DNA from: Conoideocrella luteorostrata
Taxonomy: Eukaryota; Ascomycota; Sordariomycetes; Hypocreales; Clavicipitaceae
Reading direction: 5' to 3'
DNA: 64,000 bases
Assembly (NCBI GenBank): GCA_032433595.1
Contig: JASWJB010000032.1
Span: forward strand, 161,377-225,376
In this document: positions 1-12,992 of the stretch, in pieces
How the letters are laid out: the number at the start of each line of letters is the position of its first letter
Numbering within the stretch: position 1 is the first letter of the stretch
Translations under genes and position numbers: made by a program
The notes under the pieces: model-generated
Told to the model about the DNA's origin: nothing
The model's database searches: none
Seen by the model: the letters and a program-made list of their open reading frames with translations, nothing else

Positions 1-3000
1 ACTCTACAACAGCGTGGGCAAAGCTGGCAACTTGTTGAACCTTCGGGAAGTGTCTTGGTGAACCCAACCAGCGATATCACCGTCGAAATTTCCACTATCT
101 TCCTACCTCTGGCCTCACCAGAGGACATTCATGTGCTCAATGATGAAAAAGGCTCTCAATTAAAAATTCGACTACCTAAATTGCGACTGGACTTCACTGT
201 CAAGTATGACACATATCGTATTATGTCAGAGCAGTTTCCTGGCATGTTCGTTGACTCCAACCAGAACATTGAGACTTTAATCGGATTACAAAACATTCTT
301 ACGCTCGCTAGAGATAATGGAGATCGTATGATTATTATTCCGGAAGGCGATGTTAGATTCAAATGCGTCAACATAGCTACAAGGAACCAGCATGTTCGGG
401 TTACCATTGAGGTAGGGCAATCCTCCAATTTTTACACGTACGATGTGGATAAAAATCTTGAACAATTGGTTGGAGAAACCCTTCAAAGCAGGCTGAATCT
501 CGCCTATCTTCATGCATTGACTTCTTACTGTGTTCCTGACCCGTTCACAAAGCATACAGGTACGGAACAAGCTTTGGACATTATTCACTCGGGGGAAGTT
601 CGTTCATTCGAGAACTTGTCACCCGACGATCATGCAAAGTTGTTGCAAATAGCGCAACTGAGAGAAACCCGGCGGTTATCGCAACCTCTTGCGGGTAAAT
701 TGCAAGTCGTGTCTTGGGTAGATGGCCTTAGTGCTTTGTCCCACCATTACGACTTCCGAACTGCTGTCCAACACATCTTCGACCAATCCACCAAGTATGC
801 CTTTTTTCACCCAGATGACTACGTAGAACCTCCAAATCTAGAAAATACTGAGCCTGTGGATTTGGATCAAAGGAATGCTATTAGATCGTTGACATTCTGC
901 ATCGCGGGCTATGAGGCGGCGGTATACTCAAAAAGTGATGACAAAGAGTATGGTCACCTTCAGCGCAGACAGCCCGAGAGTAGCAAACAGGATGAAATAG
1001 ACGAAGATGACTCGGATTCTGAACTAGGAGAGGAGTGGGAGGATAGATTGGGCAATGTACAGCCTCTAACAAGTCGTTGCAGGAGAGTATTCAAAACATG
1101 CTGCGCAACGAGGCCCAACTGGTTGGAAAATTATCATAATTACTTCAAGAGCGCTCATTCATCTAGAGTTTTTGCTTCAAAAGTTATAAAACTTTTAAGG
1201 GGCACATCAACTACTGTCACCGCTGGGCCAATGAAGAACACAGGACAGTTTGACTTTAACTACGACGCAAGCTGGTTGGATGACCCATCAATTCTCTTTC
1301 CTGGCACTTGGTTCCAAATAATACAGTCTTTACGCAAAAGACCATTTTCAACTAACAGATACAAATTCAGGTTTTTCTTGGCAGCATTATCGTTTTCTCG
1401 TTATCCTTGCGCGGAGGGTATCCAGATTCTAGCGAAGACCATGCATGACCCAATCGACCCGCAGCCACTGATACCTCAAGTGGATGGCTTCTATCTGAAC
1501 AAAGGATATAAACCAAAGAAAAAGGACGTTGAGCAAATTGTGTCAAATGCCATCATAACGTTCGCGAAAAGTGCCTACTCCCAAGGCCACCGACGTGTTG
1601 GGGAAAGCAGGCACACGATATTGTCGAGGCAACAGAAAAAGCATGGGTATGCGAAAGTCAAATGCCAGATGTTACTTCCAGATGAGCTTATTAAACAATG
1701 GGGAGGTAAAGAAGAAGTGCAGTGGCCAGAAGATCTTAATAAGTTCAAAAAAATTGTCGACGTTAGCAAGCTGATGTCAAGCATCAAGTCTCACTTTCGT
1801 GCTGTCGAAGATAATGAGCAGCTCCGGAGGCACTTTGCACAGTGGCATGTGGAGCTATCCTCAACTTCGCGACAATGTGCTCCCTACCCAGATGAATGCC
1901 CCAGAAGACCTTATGAACCAAGAAATAAAAGACAGAGAGTGGATATATTTACTCAAAACTCGGCACCACTGGCTGAGCCGCGCAGGACCTACAATCTGAG
2001 CGACTGGACCAGACCAGTTAAAGCTCAGTTCAATCCTGAATTGCAATCACTTGTTGAAATTTTGCGAAATAAGTCAAACTCTTCTCAGCAAAAAAAGTAT
2101 GCTGAGAATCTACATCAAAGCAGTGTGGCTTTAAAAGAAGCAGTTGTAGGACACGAAATTCTCAGGTCCGGGCCAGAGCTTCGAACGTTACTGCCGACTT
2201 TTATATGCTCCGCAAGATTTGATCTGGACCGGTACATGAACACAATTAGGCGTGCTTTAGGTTGCATACCTGCAAGATCTGGAAGCAATCTTCATATGCT
2301 GAGAGCCATAGCGCAGATTCCGCGTCTGCCTCGAGTTGGAACCCGCTTTTTGCTGCAACAACTGAAAAGACTGGAGTTGCTATCTCCAGAATGGAAGGCT
2401 TGCCTAGTTAGGTATGCTGATGATTTGTCGCAACTGCAGCTATGGGAAAGGATTTATCGAGCCGCGACACAATCGCCAGGAGACCTTGAGAAAGAACTTA
2501 CTAGCCTGCAGCCTCGGAATTGGGATCCATTTGTACATCCTGACTGGCTAATATTTGAAGTTGAGAACAATTTGCGGGTGCGAAACGTTCAAGCTGAAAT
2601 TGCACAAGCAATGATGCATCCTCCGCAAAACGGAAATACAGTTATGCAGTTGAACATGGGGGAGGGTAAGTCATCAGTCATTGTGCCAATCATCGCGGCA
2701 TCTTTGGCAGATGGCGAAAATCTAGTTCGTATCATTGTTGCAAAGCCTCAGTCGCGACAGATGGCGGATATTTTAACGCGCCGCCTGGGTGGCATATTGG
2801 ATCGAAAAGTCTACTACCTCCCCTTTTCGAGGTCTGTTTCTATGAATGAGGCTGCTGCCCATCAACTTTATGCAATGCTGCAAGAATGTGTGGCAAACAA
2901 AGGAGTTTTAATAATCCAGCCAGAACAGGATCTCTCTCTGCAGCTTATGATACTTGATTGTTTCATTAGCGCTAAGCGGTCTTCTATTGGGGAGATTCTC

Positions 3001-5897
3001 GTCTCCATTAGACAGCTTTTTGACAACAAAACTCGCGATATTATTGACGAAAGTGATGAGATTTTCTGTCCCAAGTACGAGCTTGTATATCCCTTGGGAA
3101 CACCGCAACCGGTTGACTTCTCATTGGGAAGATGCCATATCATCCAGAGTATGCTATCAATGGTGGCAGACGTGGCCGTGAGTGTCCAAATCGAGGTGCC
3201 AGATGGCATAAGTATATCTTTCTTGGACGGTAGATATCCAAGAATACAAATATTCACCGAGGAGGCATCGAAGCTCCTGAACAAGAAGGTTGGAGAAAAA
3301 ATTTGTCAATCTGGTCTAGCCGAACTTCCGGTTCACCGACTAGAAGAACAGCTAAAGCGCGAAATTCTGACCTACATCACGCAGAGAGCGCCACCTGACG
3401 AGAGTGTTCTACTTGTTAGGACCAAAATTGAATCCTGGGATTTGGACAAAAAGAATACACTTAATCTGGTGCGAGGAATATTGGCGCACGGCTGTGTTTC
3501 AACAGCACTGAAACATCGTTGGCGTGTGAATTATGGTTTGGATAAACTGCGGCATCCCAAAACCGATCTGGCAGTCCCATATAGAGCCAAAGACACACCA
3601 AGCTTGCGGTCCGAGTATAGCTATGCCGACACAACCATTACCAAAACTTGCATCTCATACTATCACGAAGGGCTAAAATATGCAGAGTTTCAGTCTGCTA
3701 TGGAGCATTTGCTCAAATCTGAGCAGCCACACATAGAGTACTCAGTTTGGGTAAAAGACACCCCTAATCTTAAACCGAGCTTTCATTATCTTGAGAGTGT
3801 CAATTTGCACGACAAGGAGCAGTGTGAAAGCTACATATTTCCTCATTTGAGGTTCTCCAGAGCTTGCATTAACTACTTTCTTGCCTGCAAAGTCTTTCCG
3901 AGGCAACTCAGAGAGCACTCGGAAAAGATTTCTGCCTCTGGATGGGATTTAGCACGCCACAAAACCCTTCCTACCACAGGCTTCAGTGGAACGCACGATT
4001 CTCGGCATCTACTGCCTTTGAGCATCGAACAACACGATCTTGATACTCAAAAGCATACCGACGCTCTGGTTCTGAACAACATTCTCTCTCCTCACAATTC
4101 CATCTTATGCCTCGGCGAGAACCAAATGACCAATAGTAGTATCGCAGAAGAATTCTTGATACGAATGAGCGTCGAAAAGCCTCAAATCAGAGTGATACTT
4201 GATGTCGGAGCACACGTTATAGAGCTGGGTAATGAACAGGTGGCTCGGAAGTGGCTTGGTCTAGTGCGACAGCGGGATGATGTTTTCGGAGCCATATTTT
4301 GCAATGAAAAAGATGAGCTGACAGTCTTAGACAAAGACGGCCAACTACAATGCCTACGGCTCTCACCACTCGCCAACCAGCTGCACAAATGTGTTGTCTA
4401 CCTCGATGAAGCTCACACGAGGGGTATAGATCTGAAGTTTCCCTCCCAGTACCGCGCGGCGGTCACCCTTGGGAAAGACCTTACCAAAGACAGGCTCGCG
4501 CAAGGTATGAGATTATTTATATTCATTGAAGCTGAAGTTGAAATGCTAATACAGTTATAGCATGTATGCGAATGCGAGAGCTCGGAAAAGGGCAGTCGGT
4601 CACGTTCTGTGTTCCGCACGAGATTGAAAATCGGATACGAGAATTCCAAGAACTAACACTTGAAGAGGACATATCTGCTCTTCACGTTGTTCTTTGGACC
4701 ATAGAACAAACTTTCGCGGAAACTAGTCGTCTCATGCCAAACTGGGCAAGGCAAGGTGGGCGACATGAGCGAGAAGCCGAATTATGGGATCGCGCAAGAT
4801 CCGGAAACACAATAAACATGACCAAAGACCTAGCCAAGCAGTTCAGAGAAGACGCCGTACTGACGATTGAAGCCCAGTATCAGATTCGTCCCTCTCCCAA
4901 CTCGACTTCGGATTCTGCCGATAATGATGGCAAAATAAGTCGCATACACCAGCGAGTGCGAGACCTTGGCTACCGCCTCGACGGTGGCCAAGAACTCCAG
5001 GAAGAGCAGGAGAGAGAAATGGAGCAAGAAATTGAAGAGGAGCGAGCACTTGAACTCCCAAGCCCTCCTCAGCCTGGAAGGCATGAAGTACATGAAGATG
5101 TCGTGAAGTTTGTGAAGACTGGCGAGATTGTACCCTGCAGTAAAGGGATTGTTGGGGCTTTCCAAAGCTTGTCCAACACAGCTGCAGCCACCCAATTCAA
5201 CGTCATCCAGTTTCCCCAAAGCCTCAAGGTCACCAAAGATTTTGCCAATGTCTTGAAAGCGGCTCAGCGTCCCACAAAAGAGAAATCGGACCTGTACAAA
5301 CGGGACGTCCAGTATATTCTTACAACGGCCGACCAAGACCACATCGTTCAAGACATGGTGATCATCAGCCCTTTTGAAGCGCAAAGTCTATATGCGGAGA
5401 TTGAACGCTCCGAGATTGTGACACTTCACATCTATTCAGCCCGACAGAATTGCACCTACGCTGCAGTTGATGACTTGGACCTGTACGTGGTTCCTCAGAC
5501 CACGCGTCGGCGAATTCCAACCCAATTGAGGATTGCGTTGAATCTCTTCGCCGGTCAGCTCTACTTTGAGACATTCAAAGAGTATACTGAGGTGTGCGAA
5601 TACCTTGGCCTCTCCTGGACAAGCGAAACCAACGGCGTGGAAAACGATGGCTTCATTCGCCGCAGACCCGGTGCCCGTAAATCACCCCACGGACTCAATT
5701 CAAAGGCAAGCCCTGTTCCGTTTCTCAAAGCTTTCATGACCGACGTGAGAAACTTTGGCGGGAACATCGACAAGACTCACATGGGGAAGATGCTCAACGG
5801 GGCCATCCTAACAGAGGCAGATTTTCCGTCGCGCAGAAAACGTAAGCGGGAAGACGATGGTGCAGAGGAAGGTAGTCTCTTTGTGAAACAGGAGTAA
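1..5897 (+). CDS. Very large DUF3638/DUF3645-type protein, 5' end outside window
   Basis: The reading frame is open from base 1, so the gene begins upstream; 1,946 C-terminal residues are visible. Exon 1 runs to 4504, a 56-nt intron (GTATGA...TTATAG, branch GCTAAT) follows, and exon 2 runs 4561-5897. Splicing joins LAQ to ACMRMRELGKGQ, a conserved stretch that reading through the intron would destroy. A P-loop-like MNMGEGKSS motif lies near 2655 and a DEAH box (YLDEAHTRG) near 4400, the two hallmarks of the DUF3638 and DUF3645 regions. A Glu-rich coiled-coil segment lies near 4990-5050 and a basic RRKRKRE stretch near the C-terminus. These proteins of about 3,000 residues are widespread in fungi and often auto-labelled ubiquitinyl hydrolase; the true activity is not established. 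A helicase-like ATPase fold is my inference from the motif pair. Confidence 0.88.
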
Positions 5898-6404
5898 TAT
5901 TTTGATTAGCTGGCTCTGTGTTCAGGGCCTTGGTTTAATGACATTTCAGAATGCTTGATATTTAGGGAACTCCGAAGGGGAAGTTTTTCTCCGACAAACT
6001 ACTTCAGATGGTACGCAACGAAATAGGAGTTTCAGGGACAGAGGCCACGAAATAGGTTCGAGGATTACACTGATTTATTACAAACGCATAAGCCACCTTG
6101 ACATAGGAAACAGGATTAGGTGGTGGATATCACGAACTAAAATATACGGTTTAACCGCACGGTATTCGCAGTGAATAATCCCCAACTTTGTAGAACGGTA
6201 CAGTGATTGTAATCTTTTGATCCGGAATTCAGCGGCTAAGAAAACGAATGAATGGCTCATGGATCCAGCATACAGAATTATATCAGTCTACTGTCACGCA
6301 GTAGGGTATGGTCCGACAAGACTCGACCCGACAAATTGTAGTTCATGTGGCACATCTAGACACCTCTAGAATCCTGATGAGATATTTAACATCGCACACT
6401 TTTG
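5898..6404. other. Convergent intergenic region
   Basis: About 0.5 kb between the 3' ends of the DUF3638 gene and the coiled-coil gene. It should hold both 3' UTRs. I see no conserved ORF, repeat or RNA gene. Confidence 0.6.
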
Positions 6405-8193
6405 CTAGTCCGATCCCCACCGTTGAATCAATTCCTCCCTTTTGATACTACCAGCCATAACACTCTGCTCCTCCAGGGCACGCAGCTTCTCCTTGGCCTT
6501 CTCGACCTCCTGCTCCAGTACAAGAATTGAGCCCTCAATGTCAGTATCTACCAACTGGACTGCTCCAAAGGGACTTTCTGCAAGGAGACTATCTTTTAGA
6601 AGCTGAATTGCTAGTCTAGCATCCTGGAGGTGCGCTTTCAGAGCTAATTCGAAGCTCTCCTGGGCTCCTTTTAAGACGTCGTCGCATTTACGGGTCCGTT
6701 CGGCAAGGACCTTACCTAGTGCATCCAATTTCTTGCGGGGATTTTCCTCTTGAGGTGGTAATGAAACGGCAAGACTGTGAAGGAGTGTCTCTAAAGGAGG
6801 CTCGTCATGGATATCCGATGAGCGCCGTCGTGTGCGGGCGTTTCGGATCGGCGATACAAGGGTCGCTTGTCTCGGTTCCTTCAACGCAGGGGCGGCTTCA
6901 ACGGCTATTTCTGCCCTGGCGGTGAGCGCGATTTCAGCAGAAGCGTCTTGATAGGACTTGTGTGACTCGACATATGTATGAAGCCTAGCCATTCTGTCTA
7001 GTAGATACGTCAGACATTCGTCAATCTTGCCCGTGTTAGCTGTCGTATCTATGCCGGTCTGGGTTGTGTTACTTCGCTTGAACATACATATTTCAACGAT
7101 GATGCAGTTTTGCCTAGGCTCTGTCCGCTCTTTGCGGCAACGGACTTCAAGACAGGCTCTAGGTGTTGCTTTTCCATGGACATCTGTGCAACGGACAATA
7201 TCTCAGAGTACAGCGACTCTACTTCTTCTTGTAGCTCTTTGACTTCTTCATTTGTGGCCGGCGCAACGTTGCTGCATCTCTCTGCAGTAACAAGAGTTTC
7301 CAAGTAGGATGTATCCAGCCGGGTGCGGACTGTTTCGACAGTAGTTTTGATCAAACTGGATGGTCTCTTAGTAAATAAAGAGCAACGGAGCATTGGAGGT
7401 AACCGTACCGCATGCATGTTTCTCGCATCTTATCAACGGCTTGTGTTTCATCAGGGTCTGGCTGGTCAAGCTCCCATCCCAGTTTCTGGAGACTTAGTAA
7501 TAACTTGTCATCAGATTGTAGACATGTCGCGATACAGTCATTGAGAGCTGGCCCTTGCTGCTCGAGTTCGTCGAGTCTAAGACGGATATCTCGTGTTATA
7601 TGCTCCACCTGCAAAGAGTTAGATTTTCTCTAATATGAAACCTCGGTTGATCTCTGACCTCCTTTTTGAGCTGGTTTCGCTCACGGTCCTTCCTCCGCCT
7701 CTGTACTCGGCCGAGTTCCTCGCGACGAGTGGCATTCTCTGCTTGTGCTTCAACCAGTTGCAGCAAAACATCTTGTTGCTGCTGCAGGGTTTCCGTCTGT
7801 TTGCTGATATTTTCTGTGGAGCGCTTCAACTGTTCAGTAGCCAGTCTCAGTTCAGCCTCAGTCACTGCCTGCACTTCGGACAGGTCATGCACATCCGTCA
7901 GTTGGTCTACGCGCCCACTCTTGTCTAATTCCATATATCTGATACATGTGGTTAAGTCAATCCCATATCCATGTCATTGCACACCGTTTATGTTGTAGTA
8001 CGTACGTCTGAAGCTCATCGGTTGCCAACAACGTGTCACTTCCCAAATGCAGGAATGCCCACTCGGCTAATTGGGGGCCATGGTCAGGATCTCTTAGCGC
8101 TGCCTGCACATCTTCGCGTCTGGTCTGGAGGCCGCATGTACGAGATGCTTTCAGTATGAGATCCTCAATGTGCTTCCTTTGATCTGAGTCCAT
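6405..8193 (-). CDS. Coiled-coil protein, possible augmin subunit 3 (HAUS3-like)
   Basis: Five exons give a 518-residue protein: 8193-8006, 7938-7659, 7608-7409, 7355-7088 and 7025-6405. Introns are 67, 50, 53 and 62 nt with donors GTACGT, GTCAGA, GTACGG and GTATGT; the last has a clean GCTAAC branch site. All phases agree and the total is a multiple of three. The product is almost entirely helical with long Gln/Glu/Lys/Leu-rich coiled coils. Its N-terminus (LAEWAFLHLGSDTLLATDEL, about residues 43-62) resembles the start of HAUS3/AUG3 proteins, where a W..L block precedes an 'xxLSxxEL' helix. Augmin recruits gamma-tubulin to spindle microtubules, and filamentous fungi are known to have it. 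That assignment is inference from pattern; another spindle or kinetochore coiled-coil protein is possible. The gene model is much surer than the function. Confidence 0.7.
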
Positions 8194-9917
8194 TTTGAAG
8201 GTATGATGAGGCGAGGTGGCGCTCTAAAAGCGATGGGGTGTTTGCGGGAGCGGGGAACCAGTCTGTATCACAGCCTCCCCATCTGAGCGCAGTGCATCGT
8301 TGACCGCTTTTGTTGGAGGAACTTGTAACTGATGAATAGATGAAAGGGGACGAAAAAGGGCGGGTTGCTGTTGCTACACCGTTGAGACTATCAGAGATCT
8401 GTTTGCACCGCAAGAAACGGACCGCGACGCCAGCACCACATGATCATCTTGGCAGATTGAGCAGTGGTGAAGAAACTCGAGCTTGGTTGCTTGCTTGGCT
8501 GGGGGGCTCTGCGCGGTACACCAGCCACTTGGTGGGACAATTAGTGAATCCGTCAGGGCGCCCGAGCACGACGACGTAACTAACTAGCGGCGTGCTGTTC
8601 TAGAAACGTACTGACTGGAGGCAGGTACGACCGTCAGGAGGCTGCTTGTAAGTTACTAGTTCGCCCCGGCCGTTCGCGGCTCCTCCTTCCCACGTCCCAC
8701 CTTCCACCCAGTTAGTTAGCACTTTGACTACGGAGTACGGAGTACTCTGAATGCCCTGACTGCGCGACTGCCCCGACTGCCACAGCCGCGCCGGGTCATA
8801 CACGCTGCTTTCCCCGGCACAATCAGCCCACGCCGTCTCACCGTTGCCTCGTCAGCCTCTCTGGCATGACAATGACGTTCACCTCCAGGGTGTCGCCGTG
8901 ATTATTATTGCACCAATACGAAGCGGGACGATGATGCTGCCACCTGAGCTCTATCTAACGCCTCTCAAGCTGTCAAGTCCCCGTGCAATCAGAAATCAGG
9001 GGATTGTCACGTAGGGTTCCCCCGGTTAGTATTGCACCGTGACTTCGAATGGTACGAACCAGACATCTGCCTTGCTCATCTTGACGCTCTCTCTTGTCTC
9101 CAAGGAATGCACCGGACAGTTTGCCTGACATCAGAGCCAGCATTCGTTATATTCGTGCCATTTGTATCCTCGAAATGGCTATTTGCGCAAACGCCAGGTA
9201 GGCATTGCGTCTCGTCAGGCGGAGGGTTGCAAATGCCAGGCGAAGTGCATCTTCTTTCCTGTTGTAGTCGCAAACGTCACGAGGAAATACAATGTTTCGC
9301 CGCACCATGGTATGTATGGACGTGCTTCTTGGATGGTTGTGCTGGCTCTACTGGGTCCCAACGCCCTCAGTTCACCTCGACTTCGAACTCTACGTGGATA
9401 CATTGCCAGCGTAATTTCAGCATCATGACACATTCAACTGAGAATATCATTTTGTATTACTTGCACCATCTCACGGTCGTATTAGCCGGGCACACTGCGT
9501 CCGGTACGACGACAACTTGGCTAAAATTACAGTCTGGGTGTGCCTCTGTCTCCGCACTGGGGGTGGGCGATGAACGGTCTATGAAGACAAGTTTTCTATT
9601 TTGCTTCCAAAATCCGCAAAGAAACACAGTAGGTGTGACTCCGTATTGCTCAACCTTGGATGCCGTCGTACGGTCCCTGCTCAACAACCGGCGACTCCAA
9701 AGTCTATTTCGAAATGTATATTGTTGGGTTGCAGTTGCACAGTGAATAACACAGCCTCGAATCAAATCACATTCATCATGCATTCCCGTCTCCGAGTAGC
9801 CGTCCCAGACACTCCATGTCACAAGTATTCGTTCGGTGTTAAAGTTCGCTTCATCCTAAGCGACTCCATCGTTTCTCTTCACCACCACCGAACCACCGAA
9901 CCAAGACATCCAAGACG
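8194..9917. other. Intergenic region, divergent promoters
   Basis: This 1.7-kb stretch separates the divergently transcribed coiled-coil and LrgB-type genes. It contains a double TACGGAGTA motif at 8729-8744 and a CT/CCACC-rich leader just before 9918. The longest open frame (9032-9745) has no family resemblance, and I treat it as chance. Confidence 0.55.
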
Positions 9918-11694
9918 ATGTCTGACCCAATGCTTTGGCAAAGCCGATGGAACGACACTATTCATCACGTTCTTGGAGGTATTTGTGTTTCACTGATCTC
10001 CCTGCTAAGCGAGTTGAGCATCTGGGGATTGAGTCTGGCACTAGCACCCGCGCGAGTTCAATATTTCGCTTCCATTATCGGCATGATTTTGGTCCTGTCC
10101 ACCATGACATTCGTTTGCAACATATTTCGGAGCTGCGATGACTTCTATCGCCGTGGGATCAAGGCTGGGGTATGAAGCTATGCCCCGTTGCGCGCTGTAG
10201 AATGATTGCTGAGTTGGCGTACAGGTCGACTTTATCAACGCTCAGCTCGGGGTGGCATTTAGCGTACCAATCATCATGTTGAATCATGTGCTCGGCATTC
10301 GCGACATTGGCTACATTGTCGTCACCTCTGGTAAGTCAATTGCCAAGTTCGGCATCCGTAGTAGTATGCTGCTAACATAGCCAGCCGTTACGAACATTCT
10401 CTCGTGGGCCATAGTCTTTTTACTCAGTCTATCCGGACTCCTCCTTCTCTCGACTGTGCAATCATATACTTCAACCCAAGTGCGATGTTATCAATCTAGA
10501 AGTTCAATCTCACCTCAACGGGAACAAAACGATGGGGCGGGCCCAGTCATGGTCCATCCGTCTGAAAGTCTCTGGCAGTATTTGACTCCAAACGATTCGT
10601 CCAAGACTTCTGGAGGCCAGTCCTCCTCGTCCAGAGATCAAAACATATGTGGCAAATCTATAAGCACATCGAACTCAGAGAAACGTGACGAAAGCCTATG
10701 GTATCTCTTAAAAAGCAACGGCTATCTCTTTGTATGTCTTGTTGGAATCATCGCCATAGGTGTCCCCATAGACTTGACGCTCCGGGACAGCAGGATGCTG
10801 GACGGCTTTGTCCTATGGCTTTGCTGGATCATCTCTATCCGCCTACAGCGCATGGTGAAATCAATCTCCTTCCCCATCATCAATCTTCGCTCTAGACACA
10901 CCCTGGCCATCATGATAAATCCAGTGCTAGTCACCACAATGCTCATGCTCGGTTACACCCGCATGAAAGGAACCCTCGGGCAAGGCGGCGGTATCACCAG
11001 CGTTCTGGAAAGTTTCAGCAGCGGTACGCCCCTCTACTCCATTCTAACAGCCATGACAACATCCTCCTCTCTACCAGATAATCCGAGCTGCTGGTTCGGA
11101 GCTGGCGATGTCGCCCTCTCCCTACTGGAGTGCGGCATAGTCGCTTGGGGATTCAAGCTTTACGAATGCCGCCACCAGTTATTCAGCATTTCGGGCGTTG
11201 CCATCCTCTTGTTCTGCTCTGTTGCTGCCGCCGGGAATGTCTTTCTGTCCGTATTACTGGCGGCCACGCTTGGGCTAGACAAACCGGAGGCGTTAGCATT
11301 TGCGGCCCGAAGCTCAACTCTTGCCTTGGCGAAGCCCGCTGTGAAAACACTAGGAGGGAACTTGGCTCTTAACGCCACCCTTGTGGTCAGCAACGGAATC
11401 CTCGGCCAGCTTTTGTACCCGTTTTTGCTGGAGAAACTGGCGATTCCAACCTTTGATCAGTCAGACGATAATCAGATGAATGACAAGACTAAAAGCGACA
11501 GCCCAATAACAATCGCAGCTGGAACTACGATTGGGATCAACGGTGCTGCTATGGGAGTATCATACTTGTATGAGGTGGAGAGTCGCGCCGCACCATATGC
11601 AGCATTGTCTATGACTATTTTTGGGGTCATGACGGTGGTTTTTACGACATTGGAACCGTTCAAGAGCATGGTGCTGCAATTGGCATCACGGTAG
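9918..11694 (+). CDS. LrgA/LrgB-type membrane protein (PLGG1-like)
   Basis: Three exons (9918-10169, 10225-10330, 10385-11694) encode 555 residues. Introns are 55 nt (GTATGA...ACAG) and 54 nt (GTAAGT...GCTAACATAGCCAG); frame fixes the second acceptor at CCAG rather than the nearer ATAG. The N-terminal third has several hydrophobic helices (LrgA/CidA-like part), followed by a Ser-rich polar linker of about 90 residues. The C-terminal half is typical LrgB: helices with NPVLVTT, LGLDKPEALAFAARSSTLAL and TIGINGAAMG, matching the motif pattern of LrgB/CidB and plant plastidial glycolate/glycerate translocator PLGG1. Bacterial LrgAB/CidAB modulate autolysis and metabolite export, and the plant fusion exports glycolate and glycerate. 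The fungal role is unknown; an inner-membrane metabolite carrier is the likeliest guess. Confidence 0.85.
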
Positions 11695-12087
11695 TGAGTG
11701 TATAAGTTAGTTGCCTGTTTCCATACTTGGCCTAGTGAGCATAGCATAGCGTTGTTAGCTCTGACATTCAGAGCCTCATTTATCTTACGCTGGCACGATT
11801 AATGAACATGGTACGAAGGACATGACGCAACGCCTTGTCAACAGAGCAGATAGCTTCGCGTAGAACGGCTGCAAATGCAACGGTTCCGGGGTACAGGTTT
11901 ACCCTAAATCAGCACAAGTGTCACGTAACAAAGCTCCATACTCTGTGACTTAAAGAAGTATAAATTGGTGTCATTGAATTCAAGCTTTTCGATTTACAAC
12001 TTCGACATCACAAGATTTCTCTCGCGTACTTTTGTGCCTGTCGGCGCCTATATATTCTGGGGGAATTTTCGTCTACGGACTCCACTT
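11695..12087. other. Convergent intergenic region
   Basis: About 0.4 kb between the 3' ends of the LrgB-type gene and the parvulin gene. It should contain 3' UTRs. Nothing else is recognisable. Confidence 0.55.
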
Positions 12088-12992
12088 TTACTCCAATCTA
12101 CACAGGTGTCAGTGACAATTGAACGGTCGTAAGTGACGGCGCTTGTTGAGCAGTTGCTGCTAGCGGGGAGTTCATTGCAGCTCACCTCTCAATCAAATGT
12201 AATCCACTGGCAGTCTCTACGACCCCGCTCATCTCACCGGGCTTAAGAGCAAAAGCAGCTTCCTCGAATTCCTTTTGCATGTCCCCGCGGCCAAAATAGC
12301 CAAGATCGCCACGCTTACGGGCAGACGAGCAGTCCGATTCGGTAGGAGCAAGATCTCCCAAAGAAATGCCACCCGACTTGATCTTCTGCTCGTGCCCCTT
12401 GATAACTTCCATAGCATCATCTTTGGAGCGTGTGATTTCGGACTAGAGACGAGAGGCTCGACGGTTAGTATGCAGGCAGTTCCTAGCCTTGGATCGGCCT
12501 GCAGGAGGGCATGATATAGGGGGCAATAGTACCTCTCGCCAGCTGCTTGGTCGTCTACTATCCTTGTGCTTCACCAACAAGTGCGCTGCCCGGATCTTAC
12601 CCTCCGGCACGCCTGGGACCGCGCCAGGACGCGATCCCGCACTATGATGAGCAGCCATGTAATGTTTAAGCTTCTCGGTGTCGGTACCTTGTGGGGGCTC
12701 CCATCGAGAGACCTTTTCAAGGGAGTTGAAGTAGTACGGGAGGTTTTTGGAGTTGGAGTGACGGACTTCCCAGTTGGGAGGGAGACCGGTGTCAGCCTAC
12801 ACAGTTTGCGACATAACACATTAGTAATTGGGAGCTATTACAAGGGGAACGACACAGGGGCGGGGGGAGGGAGAAGGAAAGACAGCGTGCCATGACAATA
12901 GTGATCGCGGCGCAGCGCAGCGCAGTAAGAGCGGCGTCGGAGACAAGCTGCGGGTTCCTGGGGGTGGAGGGGTAGTAGACAGGACATACCAT
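12088..12992 (-). CDS. ESS1: Pin1/Ess1-type peptidyl-prolyl isomerase (WW + parvulin)
   Basis: Phospho-Ser/Thr-Pro-specific cis/trans isomerase of the nucleus that acts on the RNA polymerase II CTD and mitotic phosphoproteins. Four exons: 12992-12990 (ATG only), 12796-12533, 12442-12186 and 12097-12088, giving 177 residues, the normal family length. Introns are 193, 90 and 88 nt (donors GTATGT, GTACTA, GTGAGC; TACTAAC branch in the second). The WW domain (about 4-37) has both Trp and the YYFN aromatic cluster. The PPIase domain has HLLVKH, the phosphate-binding KDSRR loop, catalytic Cys in SDCSSARKRGDLG, DMQKEFEEAAF and SGLHLIER. The last intron yields the usual fungal C-terminus ...LIERLE. 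Reading straight on would stop at 12184-12182 after LIER, so that stop lies inside an intron. Confidence 0.93.

Noticed and set aside
7059..7087. 29-nt intron (GTATGT...CCCAG) in the coiled-coil gene
   Set aside because: It keeps frame but is shorter than any plausible fungal intron; the 62-nt version 7087-7026 also keeps frame and has a canonical GCTAAC branch site.
9032..9745. 237-codon open frame upstream of the LrgB-type gene
   Set aside because: Cys/Ser/Trp-rich composition without any domain, signal or conserved motif, overlapped by equally long frames on the other strand; it looks like chance in promoter DNA.
12182..12184. TGA as the stop codon of the parvulin gene
   Set aside because: It overlaps a good GTGAGC donor, and splicing to 12097 gives the family-typical LIERLE C-terminus.
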